From Alphaproteobacteria bacterium (lineage in GTDB: Bacteria > Pseudomonadota > Alphaproteobacteria > CBDBCS01 > JAHZLG01), in contig JAHZLG010000224.1 of NCBI GenBank assembly GCA_022599995.1, forward strand, positions 1 to 10,505: 10,505 nucleotides of DNA, read 5' to 3'. Below are positions 1-7,521 of the stretch, piece after piece. Below the pieces are notes generated by a model. That model did not search any database and was not told the origin of the DNA. It was given only the letters and a program-made list of their open reading frames with translations. The number at the start of each line of letters is the position of its first letter. Position 1 is the stretch's first letter. Both the position numbers and the translations under genes were made by a program.

Positions 1-2
1 CT

Positions 3-2594
3 ATGGAAAAAGTCAAAACAACCGAACGCCTGAACGCTATCCTTCAAGAAGCCGGGCAAATCGCCGCCAACCGCAACCACCCGAACATCAAAGCCGAGCA
101 TACCATCGCCGCCATGATGAATGCCCGCGACATCATCGAATTGATCGTTCAGGCGAAGGCAGACCCCCAAGCGATCCGCCAAACCATCGAGACAAAACTC
201 AATCTCATCCCTGCGGCAAAGCAAGGCAGTGCCGAGACGTCGGGCAACGTCAAACCCGACTCATCGTTGCAAGCCCTGATCCAGCAGGGCATGGAGCAAG
301 CCAAACAACTGGGGGATACCTTCCTCTCCCCCGAGATCATCCTGCTCGCCGCCGCCAGTAACGACCCCTTGAAGCAACCGCTGAAGCAAGCCGGACTAAC
401 CGCGCAGGCCATCCGCAATGCCATTCAAACCCAGCGCAAGGGCAAAAAGATCGATTCGGATACGGCAGATGCCGGATTCGACATGCTGCAAAAATTCGCG
501 ACCAACCTCACGACGAAGGCCCGCGAAGGGAAGCTCGACCCAATCATCGGGCGCGACGAAGAAATCAGACGGGCAATTCAGGTGCTGTCGCGCCGCACAA
601 AGAACAACCCTGTCCTGATTGGCGAACCGGGGGTTGGCAAAACCGCGATTGTGGAGGGACTTGCCCAGCGGATCATCAATCGCGACGTCCCCCAGTCGTT
701 GATCGGCAAAACGGTGGTCGTGCTCGACCTCGCCCTGCTGGTTGCCGGCGCCAAATTCCGCGGCGAATTCGAAGAGCGCATCAAAGGTGTTCTGGATGAG
801 ATCGAAGAATCCGAAGGTGAGATCATCGTCTTTATCGACGAGCTGCACACCCTCGTGGGGGCTGGCGCAGCCCAAGGGTCGATCGATGCCAGCAACATTC
901 TGAAACCCGCCCTTGCCCGGGGGACGCTCCACTGTATCGGGGCAACAACCCTGAACGAATATCGCAAGTATATCGAGAAAGACACCGCCCTTGCCCGCCG
1001 CTTCCAGACCGTCATCATCACGCCCCCCGATGTCGAGGAAACGGTCGCCATCCTGCGCGGGTTGAAGGAGAAGTACGAACTCCACCACGGGGTCTCCATC
1101 CGCGACAGTGCCCTTGTCGCGGCGGCAACGCTGTCAAATCGCTACATTACCGATCGATTCCTCCCCGACAAAGCCATCGACCTCGTCGATGAAGCCGCGG
1201 CCAAACGCCGCATGGAGATCGACTCGAAACCCGAAGCCCTCGATAGTGCCGAGCGGAAAATTATCAGATTGCTGATCGAGCGCGAAGCCCTGAACAAGGA
1301 AAACGACCCTGCCAGCCGCGTCCGTCTCGATGAGATCGAGCAGGAGCTGAACGACTTGCGCGCGCTCGCCCAACAACTCGAGGCCGAGTGGCAAAACGAG
1401 CAGTCGAGGCAACAATCCGCGCACCGTGCCCAGACCATGCTCGATCACGCCCGCCTCCAGCTGCAAGAGGCAATCAGACAGGGCGACTACGCCAAGGCGG
1501 GACAGCTTACCCACGCCACCATTCCCCAGCTCGAGGAGCAGATCGCCCACGCCAGCAACAACCCCGAAGTCGCAAGCACGCGCGAGGTCGTGCGGGATTC
1601 CGACATTGCCTCAATCGTCGCGAAATGGACGGGCATCCCCGTCGACAAAATGTTGGAAGGCGAGCGATCAAAACTGCTCCGCATGGAGGCAGCCCTGCAA
1701 CAGGCGGTTGTCGGACAAGACCACGCCACCGAAGCCGTTGCCAATGCGATCCGACGACAACGCGCCGGGGTACAAGACCCCAACCGCCCGACCGGATCAT
1801 TCTTCTTCCTTGGCCCGACGGGCATCGGCAAGACCGAGCTGACAAAAGCGATCGCTCAATTCCTGTTCGATGACCCTGCCGCCATGGTGCGGGTCGACAT
1901 GTCGGAGTACATGGAGCCCCATTCGGTGGCACGCCTGATCGGCGCACCCCCGGGCTATGTTGGCTATGACGAGGGCGGCCTGCTCACCGAGGCCGTCCGA
2001 CGCAAGCCCTACTCGCTGATCCTGTTCGACGAGATCGAGAAAGCCCATCGCGACGTGTTCAATATCCTGCTGCAGGTGCTCGATGATGGACGCCTCACCG
2101 ACGGGCACGGCCGCGTGGTCGACTTCCGCAACACCCTGATCGTGATGACGTCGAACATTGGATCACACTACCTGGCCGATCCGGCGGCAGTCGGCGGACT
2201 CGACCAAGCCTATGTTCGAGTGCGCGAAGAGCTAAGACAGCACTTTCGCCCCGAGTTTCTGAACCGTATCGATGAATCGATCATTTTTCATCGCCTCGCC
2301 CCCGAGCACATCGAACGGATTGTCGATATTCAGCTTGATGCGTTGAACGGTCGCCTCGAAGAGCAGGGCATTCGTTTGTCGCTCACCGATGCCGCTCGCC
2401 ACCTGCTTGCCGAGCAGGGGTTTGACCCCATGTATGGGGCACGGCCGCTTCGGCGCGTGTTCCAACGGCTATTGCTCGATCAGCTTTCGCAGCTCATTCT
2501 CGAGGGGGTGTTACAGCCCGATCAGCTGGTGACCGTGGACACGGGGAAAACACCCGACACCGAAAAGCAACTTATCCTGTTGTTACCACGATAG
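3..2594 (+). CDS. clpB: ClpB, ATP-dependent protein disaggregase (Hsp100)
   Basis: ClpB is a cytoplasmic hexameric AAA+ machine that, with DnaK/DnaJ/GrpE, threads aggregated proteins through its pore and refolds them after stress. At 863 residues it has the usual length. Visible in order: Clp N-domain (about 1-145); first ATPase with Walker A GEPGVGKT (207-214), Walker B VFIDE (276-280) and arginine-finger segment ARRF (331-334); a long charged coiled-coil middle domain (about 400-530), which separates ClpB from ClpA/ClpC; second ATPase with Walker A GPTGIGKT (about 604-611), Walker B LILFDE (about 673-678) and pore segment GYVGYDEGG; and the C-terminal D2-small domain. I see no ClpP-binding IGF/L loop, as expected for ClpB. 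The N-terminus lines up with E. coli ClpB from its first residue, so this ATG is probably the true start. Only two bases precede it, so its promoter and ribosome site are not visible. The gene looks intact. Confidence 0.97.
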   Translation: MEKVKTTERLNAILQEAGQIAANRNHPNIKAEHTIAAMMNARDIIELIVQAKADPQAIRQTIETKLNLIPAAKQGSAETSGNVKPDSSLQALIQQGMEQAKQLGDTFLSPEIILLAAASNDPLKQPLKQAGLTAQAIRNAIQTQRKGKKIDSDTADAGFDMLQKFATNLTTKAREGKLDPIIGRDEEIRRAIQVLSRRTKNNPVLIGEPGVGKTAIVEGLAQRIINRDVPQSLIGKTVVVLDLALLVAGAKFRGEFEERIKGVLDEIEESEGEIIVFIDELHTLVGAGAAQGSIDASNILKPALARGTLHCIGATTLNEYRKYIEKDTALARRFQTVIITPPDVEETVAILRGLKEKYELHHGVSIRDSALVAAATLSNRYITDRFLPDKAIDLVDEAAAKRRMEIDSKPEALDSAERKIIRLLIEREALNKENDPASRVRLDEIEQELNDLRALAQQLEAEWQNEQSRQQSAHRAQTMLDHARLQLQEAIRQGDYAKAGQLTHATIPQLEEQIAHASNNPEVASTREVVRDSDIASIVAKWTGIPVDKMLEGERSKLLRMEAALQQAVVGQDHATEAVANAIRRQRAGVQDPNRPTGSFFFLGPTGIGKTELTKAIAQFLFDDPAAMVRVDMSEYMEPHSVARLIGAPPGYVGYDEGGLLTEAVRRKPYSLILFDEIEKAHRDVFNILLQVLDDGRLTDGHGRVVDFRNTLIVMTSNIGSHYLADPAAVGGLDQAYVRVREELRQHFRPEFLNRIDESIIFHRLAPEHIERIVDIQLDALNGRLEEQGIRLSLTDAARHLLAEQGFDPMYGARPLRRVFQRLLLDQLSQLILEGVLQPDQLVTVDTGKTPDTEKQLILLLPR

Positions 2595-2609
2595 GCAGGC
2601 GGCAGTGCC

Positions 2610-2644
2610 TCCCACTTGTCAAGATCGACAAGACAGAGGTGGGA
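2610..2644 (+). terminator. Imperfect hairpin after clpB, possible transcription stop
   Basis: Fifteen bases past the clpB stop, TCCCAC+TTGTC (2610-2620) can pair with GACAA (2627-2631) and GTGGGA (2639-2644). This gives an 11-bp stem with a 6-base loop and a 7-base bulge on the 3' side. A weaker 5-bp stem, AGGCA/TGCCT (2593-2597 with 2606-2610), competes with it. No T-run follows, so it is not a canonical intrinsic terminator. It may only stabilise the clpB mRNA end or do nothing. Confidence 0.25.
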
Positions 2645-2703
2645 TGGGGCAATGGAGCAAAAGGCAAGGATCGAGCATGAAGGCATGGCGGGCAAGGAGT
2701 CGC

Positions 2704-2732
2704 TTGACGAAGTCGCAAATGAGGTGATAGCA
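2704..2732 (+). promoter_or_regulatory. Weak promoter and Shine-Dalgarno signals before the acyl-CoA dehydrogenase
   Basis: TTGACG (2704-2709, within CTTGAC) and GATAGC (2726-2731) are separated by 16 bases and resemble a weak sigma70 promoter. If used, transcription would start almost at the ATG at 2740, giving a nearly leaderless mRNA. The same bases contain AGGTGAT (2722-2728), a perfect complement to the 16S rRNA tail but 11 bases from the ATG, which is a little far. The two readings compete: either a leaderless start, or a ribosome site on a transcript begun upstream. An in-frame TAG at 2728-2730 excludes any earlier start codon. Confidence 0.25.
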
Positions 2733-2739
2733 TCGCAGC

Positions 2740-3891
2740 ATGATCCATCACGCCCAAGACAGCGACACCACCATTGCCCTGCTTCGTGCCACCGCGCAGG
2801 CTGCCGCCGAGAAACACCTTGCCCCCGTCGCCGCCGCCAGCGATGAGACAGCAACCTTGCCCATCGACGCGCTGAAGGGACTGTGTGCCGATGGGCTCGG
2901 GGGGATCGTGATCTCTGAACTTAATGGGGGGGCGGGGCTAGGACGCCTCGCATCGATCGCCGCCTTCGAAGAGCTGGGACGTGTTGACCCGTCGACGGCA
3001 GCCTTTCTCTCGATCCACGGGTTGCTGGCCTGGGCCCTCGATAACTATGGCACGCCACAACAGCAGGCGGATTATATGCCAGCTCTGCTCGACTTCTCGA
3101 TGATCGGCGCATACGCCCTCACCGAGCCGGGGCATGGCAGCGATGCGGCCAACCTCCGCACCACGGCGCGGCGCGATGGCGGTGACTACATCCTGAACGG
3201 GACAAAAGCCTTTACCTCTGGAGGCGGGGTCAGCGACATGACCTTGCTGTTTGCGCGCACCGGTGAGGGCGGACCTCGCGGCATCTCTGCTTTTCTTGTT
3301 CCGAAGGATGCCCGCGGACTCAGCTTCGGGGCACAGGAGCGGAAGATGGGATGGCGCTCGCAACCGACTGCCATGGTCGTGATGGATGACTGTCGCATCC
3401 CGGCCGATAACCTCATCGGCGCAGAGCACAAAGGCTTCCCCATTGCCATGCGGGCATTGGACAGTGGCAGACTGAATATCTCATCGATTTCGCTTGGTGC
3501 TGCCATGCAGGCATGCGATAGCACAATCACCTACATGCAGAACCGCACCCAATTCGGACAGAAACTTGCCGACTTCCAAGCCCTGCAATTCCGCATGGCC
3601 GAGATGGGCATCGCCCTGTTTGCCTGCCGAGCTGCCCTGGAGAAGGCTGCCATCGCCGTTGACGCGGGCTCGGCGGAGGCCACTGTCTTTGTCGCTGCGG
3701 CCAAGGCGTTTGTCACCGAAAACGCCTATCAGACGATCGATATGGCATTGCAGTTGCACGGGGGCTATGGCTACTTGCGTGATTTCCCTATCGAGCGGTT
3801 GCTGCGCGATACGCGCGTGCACCGCATCCTCGAAGGCACCAACGAGATCATGCGCGTGCTGGTCGCCCGCAACCTGCTGGCAACCCAATAG
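2740..3891 (+). CDS. Acyl-CoA dehydrogenase, isobutyryl-CoA dehydrogenase (ACAD8) type
   Basis: This is an FAD-dependent acyl-CoA dehydrogenase that forms the alpha-beta double bond and passes electrons to ETF. At 383 residues it has the family's normal length. Visible signatures are AYALTEPGHGSDAANL (124-139), R243, the QLHGGYGY region (338-345) and ILEGTNEIMR (363-372), where E365 is the expected catalytic base. From memory, human ACAD8 shares blocks along the whole length: STAAFLSIH near 85-93, EPGxGSDAA, KxGWxSQPT (202-210), GFxIAMRxLxxGRxNI (232-247) and RVHxILEGxNEIMR. This points to isobutyryl-CoA, i.e. valine breakdown, over straight-chain or short-branched substrates. Other valine genes (mmsA, mmsB) are not next to it. 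It lies 145 bp after clpB and 123 bp before argB with no functional link. Family assignment is sure; substrate is inferred. Confidence 0.93.
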   Translation: MIHHAQDSDTTIALLRATAQAAAEKHLAPVAAASDETATLPIDALKGLCADGLGGIVISELNGGAGLGRLASIAAFEELGRVDPSTAAFLSIHGLLAWALDNYGTPQQQADYMPALLDFSMIGAYALTEPGHGSDAANLRTTARRDGGDYILNGTKAFTSGGGVSDMTLLFARTGEGGPRGISAFLVPKDARGLSFGAQERKMGWRSQPTAMVVMDDCRIPADNLIGAEHKGFPIAMRALDSGRLNISSISLGAAMQACDSTITYMQNRTQFGQKLADFQALQFRMAEMGIALFACRAALEKAAIAVDAGSAEATVFVAAAKAFVTENAYQTIDMALQLHGGYGYLRDFPIERLLRDTRVHRILEGTNEIMRVLVARNLLATQ

Positions 3892-4014
3892 GGATAGGGT
3901 TATCGCGCAAGACGATCGTCGCCCCCTGATCCCGCACCAACCCCCAAGCACCACCGATCTCCAAGACCCTCTTCCTCATTCTCCCCCCAATTCTTTCCTC
4001 TCCTAATTCGTTCC
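3892..4014 (+). other. Leader of argB: pyrimidine-rich, no Shine-Dalgarno
   Basis: The 123 bases between the dehydrogenase stop and the argB ATG contain one short perfect palindrome, GACGATCGTC (3911-3920). From about 3958 to 4014 they become a strongly C/T-rich tract. No GGAGG-like sequence precedes the argB ATG, which is unusual beside glmS, where a clear one is present. No alternative ATG, GTG or TTG in the argB frame occurs in the 60 bases upstream. I could not pick out a convincing promoter. Confidence 0.5.
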
Positions 4015-4950
4015 ATGGCAAAAACGGCAATCCAACTAAAATGGCTCGCAAGGGCTGGCGTGCTCACCGAGATACTGCCGTACATCAACAAGTACTATGG
4101 GCACCTCGTGGTGGTGAAATACGGAGGGCACGCCATGGTCAACCCCGACCTGGCACGGGTGTTTGCGCGCGATATTGTGTTGCTCCGCCACATGGGCATC
4201 CGCATTATCGTCGTGCACGGCGGGGGGCCGCAAATCAACAAGCAGCTGGAAAAACACAACATCACGCCGCAATACCATCAGGGGCTGCGCGTGACCGATC
4301 CCGCGACCATGGAAGTCGTCGAGATGACCCTCACCGGACTGGTGAACAAACAAATTGTCGCCGCGATCAACTCGACCGCTGGGAATGGAATCGCCGTGGG
4401 GCTCAGTGGACGCGATGCCAACCTGCTTGAAGTGTCCGTGGTTGATCCGCAGCTCGGATTGGTCGGGACGCCCCACAATGTGAACGCTTCCATCTTGGCG
4501 AGCATGATCGACGAGGGGTACATTCCCGTGATCGCCCCCGTCGGCAGCTACGTGCCTCCCAACCAAAAAATATCCGTCGCCTGCAATGTCAATGCCGACA
4601 CTGCAGCCGGGGCGATTGCCCGCGCCATGCAAGCAAAACGGCTCTTGTTGCTCACCGATGTCGATGGGGTGCTCGATAGCGATGGGGCACTCATCGCTCG
4701 GCTGAACTCCGGCACTGCCCGCGGCCTGATCGAGAGCGGCGTGGTGAAGGGCGGCATGATTCCGAAGGTAGAAACCTGCCTCACTGCCATCGACACAAGT
4801 GATGCGACGGGCGTCGAGGCGGCCGTGATTCTCGATGGGCGTGAACAACACAGTGTCTTGCTCGAACTGTTTACCGACATTGGCCTCGGCACTTTGGTCT
4901 CAGACGCACCCGATGCCGAGCAATCGATCGACTTCGCGGTCGAGGCGTAA
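4015..4950 (+). CDS. argB: N-acetylglutamate kinase (ArgB)
   Basis: ArgB phosphorylates N-acetylglutamate with ATP, the second and usually feedback-controlled step of arginine synthesis, in the cytoplasm. At 311 residues it matches the long form. Amino-acid-kinase motifs are VVVKYGGHAM (32-41, phosphate-binding K35), HGGGPQ (68-73), GLVNKQIV (108-115), SGRDANLL (131-138), NVNADTAAGA (191-200), LLLTDVDGVLDSDG (211-224) and VKGGMIPKVETC (244-255). About 34 residues precede the first kinase motif, where E. coli ArgB has almost none. Such an N-terminal helix is characteristic of arginine-inhibited hexameric enzymes, so arginine feedback is likely (inference). The start is the only plausible one but lacks a Shine-Dalgarno sequence. 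A tandem repeat begins on the base after the TAA stop, and the same frame stays open beyond it to 5376. Confidence 0.97.
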   Translation: MAKTAIQLKWLARAGVLTEILPYINKYYGHLVVVKYGGHAMVNPDLARVFARDIVLLRHMGIRIIVVHGGGPQINKQLEKHNITPQYHQGLRVTDPATMEVVEMTLTGLVNKQIVAAINSTAGNGIAVGLSGRDANLLEVSVVDPQLGLVGTPHNVNASILASMIDEGYIPVIAPVGSYVPPNQKISVACNVNADTAAGAIARAMQAKRLLLLTDVDGVLDSDGALIARLNSGTARGLIESGVVKGGMIPKVETCLTAIDTSDATGVEAAVILDGREQHSVLLELFTDIGLGTLVSDAPDAEQSIDFAVEA

Positions 4951-5177
4951 GTCACCGCAACGGATCAGGTCACCGCAACCGAGCAGGTCTTCGCAACAAA
5001 GCAGGTCACCGCAACCGAGCAGGTCGCCACAACAAAGCAAGTCGCCACAACAAAGCGGTCGCCGCTACGGAGCAGGTCGCCACAACAAAGCAGGTCACCA
5101 CAACGGGGCAGGTCTTCGCAACAAAGCGGTCACCGCAACACAGCGGTCGCCACAACCGAGCGGTCGCCGCAACAGCG
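4951..5177. repeat. Tandem repeat of 17/18-bp units between convergent argB and glmS
   Basis: Thirteen units, the last partial, start with GTC at 4951, 4969, 4987, 5005, 5023, 5041, 5058, 5076, 5094, 5112, 5129, 5146 and 5163. The consensus is GTCACCGCAACCGAGCAG with variants such as GTCGCCACAACAAAGCAG. Units at 5041, 5112, 5129 and 5146 are 17 bp, having lost one base near the end (AGCG in place of AGCAG); the other full units are 18 bp. The array fills all but about 10 bases of the gap between the argB stop and the glmS stop. There are no spacers, no inverted ends and no mobile-element gene. Frame breaks show it is not maintained as coding sequence. Confidence 0.95.
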
Positions 5178-5187
5178 TATGTTGTTG

Positions 5188-7407
5188 CTACTCGACCGTG
5201 ACGGACTTTGCCAAATTACGCGGCTGATCAACATCGGTGCCCCGCGCCACTGCCACATGATAGGCAAGAGTCTGCAGGGCGATCGTGTACAGCATCGGCA
5301 ACACCATCATCAACGCATTGCCATCGGGATGGACAAGGTTCTTGCCCCCCTGATCCGGTGCCTGCCCTCCCACTGAGGGAATCAACAACACCGTCGCCAC
5401 GACGCCTCCCGACTGCAGCACCGATGCCCCAGCCTCATCGGTGAGCACCAGCAGACGCCCGCCCCTTGCCCCAATCTCTTTGATATTGGCGTAGGTCTTC
5501 TCGAACAACCCATCGTTCGAGGGTGCCAGTACCACCACCGGCAGTGTCGCATCGACCAACGCAATAGGCCCGTGTTTCATCTCCCCTGCCGCACACCCCT
5601 CGGCGTGAATATAGGAGACTTCTTTCAGCTTCAGGGCTCCCTCCATTGCCACCGGGTGCATAGCCCCGCGCCCCAGGAACAAGGCAGATCGCGCATCGGC
5701 AAACAATGCCACCGCGTCGGCAATCTGGTCGTCGGCACGCAACAGCTGGTTCGCAAGCACGGCAACCCCCCGCAACATCGCCAAATCAAGGAGGGTTTGC
5801 CTGCTCGCCGACACTTGTGCCGCTGACACCTGTGCCGCTGACACCTGTGCCGCTGATCCCGGTGAGGGCGACACCTCTGCCGCTGATCCCGGTGAGGGCG
5901 ACACCTCTGCCGCTGATCCCGGTGAGGGCGACACCTCTGCCGCTGACACTTGTGCCAATGACACCTGTGCCAATGACATTTGTGCCGCTGATCCCGGTGA
6001 GGGCGACACTTGTGCCGACGACACAGGTGAAGGCGACAAAGAGGCAGCCGAATCATCCTGCCCCCCAAGCCAGTCACGCGCCGCCAACCCCAACACGCCT
6101 AGCACCATCAATTGCGCGGTGAAGGCCTTCGTGGACGCGACGCCGATCTCAGGGCCCGCAAGAGTCGGAACGACATAGGTCGCCGCACGGGCAATGCTGG
6201 AATCGGTGTTATTCACAATGGCTAATATCTCGACTCCGCGATCGCGCAGGTGCGTCATCGCCGTGAGGGTGTCCATGGTCTCCCCCGATTGACTGACGAT
6301 GATCGCCAAAGTGCCCTGAGGATAGACACCACGACGGTTCTTGAGCTCGGAAGCCACCTCGACCGCCACGCCCATCCCCTCGCGTCCGCCACCGATCGCC
6401 AACCTCTCGAACCAGTGCCGCGCAATATAACAGGCATAGGCGGCACTGCCGCAGGCGGTCATCACGATCGGCGATAATGCCAGACGCTTTATCAATGCAG
6501 GCGGCAGGGCAAATACCTCTTCTCCCCCAGTGGGAGGTGCCAACTGTGCCAGCTGATTGCCCAGAGCACCGGGCTGCTCGTGAATCTCCTTGTGCATGAA
6601 GTGACTGTGGTTGCCCTTGTCGACCAGCCACTGCGCCGCATTCAACGGCACAATCGGACGCTCGACCGCCTCGCCCTTATCATTGAACAACGTGTAACCC
6701 CTGTCGGTGATGATGCCGTGATCACCATCTTCAAGGTAGATCACCGAGCGGCAAAATTCCGCCAAAGCAAACCCGTCCGAGCCAAGGTAGTACCGTCCCG
6801 CCTTGTCCCCATCACCATCGACGCCACTGCCGTTGCCGACACCGATGCCGATGCCGAGGGCGAGCGGGCTGCCGCGTCGCGCAAACAACAAGGTACGCGC
6901 AATCCCCGGCGATGCCGCGAAGGCAAACAACCCTTCGATGGCAGCAAGGGTGGCGCGCAACGCATCGAGTGGGGTCTGCTCTGTCCGGAGGGCACGGTCG
7001 AGCATGATGGCAAGCAGCTCCGAGTCTGTGTCGGAGACTGGGGACACCCCCTCCCGCGCCAACCCTTGACGGATCGCCACATCATTGGTGAGAATGCCAT
7101 TGTGCACCAAGGTCACCCGCCCGTGTTGGTGCGGGTGCGCATTGATCTCCGAGGGCTTGCCGTGGGTCGCCCACCGCGTGTGCCCCATCCCGCTGGTAGG
7201 ATGAACCTCTGCTGACGTCTGCCGCACGGCCTCCTCGAGGGCGCGGATTTTCCCCACCGCCTTAATGATCGTGCACGCATTCTGATCATCGATCAACGCA
7301 ATGCCCGCCGAGTCATAGCCGCGATACTCCAACCGCCGCAAGGTCTCGACCATGTCGTCTACCGAGTGCAGCGCGTGTGTGGTCGCAAATCCGATAATGC
7401 CACACAT
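5188..7407 (-). CDS. glmS: Glutamine--fructose-6-phosphate aminotransferase (GlmS) with repeat insert
   Basis: GlmS makes glucosamine-6-phosphate from fructose-6-phosphate and glutamine, the first step toward UDP-GlcNAc for peptidoglycan and lipid A. The start MCGIIGF exposes the catalytic cysteine (C2) after Met removal. The class II glutaminase domain (to about 240) has EYRGYDSAG, RWATHGKP (79-85) and HNGI. SIS domain 1 (about 310-445) has TACGSA and SQSGETMDT (372-380). SIS domain 2 (about 565-705) has LFLGRG, EGALKLKEVSYIHAE (589-603) and KHGP. The C-terminus, DVDQPRNLAKSVTVE, matches the canonical end with the active-site lysine. Length is 739 against about 608 in E. coli. The excess comes mainly from a linker array (about 452-536) and a small Gly/Asp insert (about 186-202). 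All catalytic motifs are intact, so it should be active. It lies downstream of uvrC on the same strand. Confidence 0.97.
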   Translation of the reverse strand: MCGIIGFATTHALHSVDDMVETLRRLEYRGYDSAGIALIDDQNACTIIKAVGKIRALEEAVRQTSAEVHPTSGMGHTRWATHGKPSEINAHPHQHGRVTLVHNGILTNDVAIRQGLAREGVSPVSDTDSELLAIMLDRALRTEQTPLDALRATLAAIEGLFAFAASPGIARTLLFARRGSPLALGIGIGVGNGSGVDGDGDKAGRYYLGSDGFALAEFCRSVIYLEDGDHGIITDRGYTLFNDKGEAVERPIVPLNAAQWLVDKGNHSHFMHKEIHEQPGALGNQLAQLAPPTGGEEVFALPPALIKRLALSPIVMTACGSAAYACYIARHWFERLAIGGGREGMGVAVEVASELKNRRGVYPQGTLAIIVSQSGETMDTLTAMTHLRDRGVEILAIVNNTDSSIARAATYVVPTLAGPEIGVASTKAFTAQLMVLGVLGLAARDWLGGQDDSAASLSPSPVSSAQVSPSPGSAAQMSLAQVSLAQVSAAEVSPSPGSAAEVSPSPGSAAEVSPSPGSAAQVSAAQVSAAQVSASRQTLLDLAMLRGVAVLANQLLRADDQIADAVALFADARSALFLGRGAMHPVAMEGALKLKEVSYIHAEGCAAGEMKHGPIALVDATLPVVVLAPSNDGLFEKTYANIKEIGARGGRLLVLTDEAGASVLQSGGVVATVLLIPSVGGQAPDQGGKNLVHPDGNALMMVLPMLYTIALQTLAYHVAVARGTDVDQPRNLAKSVTVE
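5810..6040 (-). repeat. 15/30-bp minisatellite inside glmS (linker between SIS domains)
   Basis: Read on the glmS strand, two 15-bp unit types alternate: one encodes A-Q/E-V-S-A and one encodes P-S-P-G-S. Three perfect, adjacent 30-bp copies sit at 5851-5880, 5881-5910 and 5911-5940; flanking units are more diverged. The product is a low-complexity stretch without charged residues except Glu (about residues 456-535), of the form AAEVSPSPGS repeated, likely flexible. All units are multiples of three, so the frame is kept. Perfect identity of neighbouring copies implies recent expansion and probable length variation between strains. Confidence 0.95.
6806..6860 (-). repeat. Short hexanucleotide-like repeat in the GlmS glutaminase domain
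   Basis: On the glmS strand the sequence drifts around a GGCATCGGCATCGG motif and encodes LGIGIGVGNGSGVDGDGDKAG (residues about 184-204, interrupted here only by description). E. coli GlmS has a tight loop at this place (IGLGMGENF). The local gain of roughly a dozen Gly/Asp residues looks like a small in-frame repeat expansion in a surface loop. Confidence 0.6.
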
Positions 7408-7416
7408 CAGTGGGGA

Positions 7417-7421
7417 CTCCT
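7417..7421 (-). promoter_or_regulatory. Ribosome binding site of glmS
   Basis: On the minus strand AGGAG lies 9 bases before the ATG, within TTTTAGGAGTCCCCACTG. It fixes the glmS start at 7407, which the protein also demands because Cys must be residue 2. The AGGAG overlaps a GAGTC (GANTC) site. Confidence 0.85.
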
Positions 7422-7521
7422 AAAATTGGGACGAGGATGATGAGAAAGGAATTGCAAGCTTCCCAGCCGCAAGAAAGGTCGACACCGCCCCCGCGCATGG
7501 GTCACCTGTGCGCAACACGGA

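Noticed and set aside
396..1088. Long minus-strand frames inside clpB
   Set aside because: GC-rich shadow frames opposite a perfectly conserved ClpB sequence, with no recognisable domain or ribosome site.
2890..2940. G-runs (GGGGGG, GGGGGGG, GGGG) in the dehydrogenase gene
   Set aside because: Loops between the main runs are too long for a standard G-quadruplex, and the runs fit Gly codons of the conserved protein.
4951..5177. CRISPR array
   Set aside because: Units are 17/18 bp and directly adjacent without unique spacers, and no cas gene is present. It is a plain tandem repeat.
4835..5227. + strand frame encoding SPQPSR repeats
   Set aside because: It begins inside argB in another frame and ends inside glmS. 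Its opening is due to stop-free repeat DNA, and there is no start signal.
7408..7520. glmS ribozyme/riboswitch
   Set aside because: The leader is short and has none of the glmS ribozyme core. That element is known mainly from Gram-positive bacteria.
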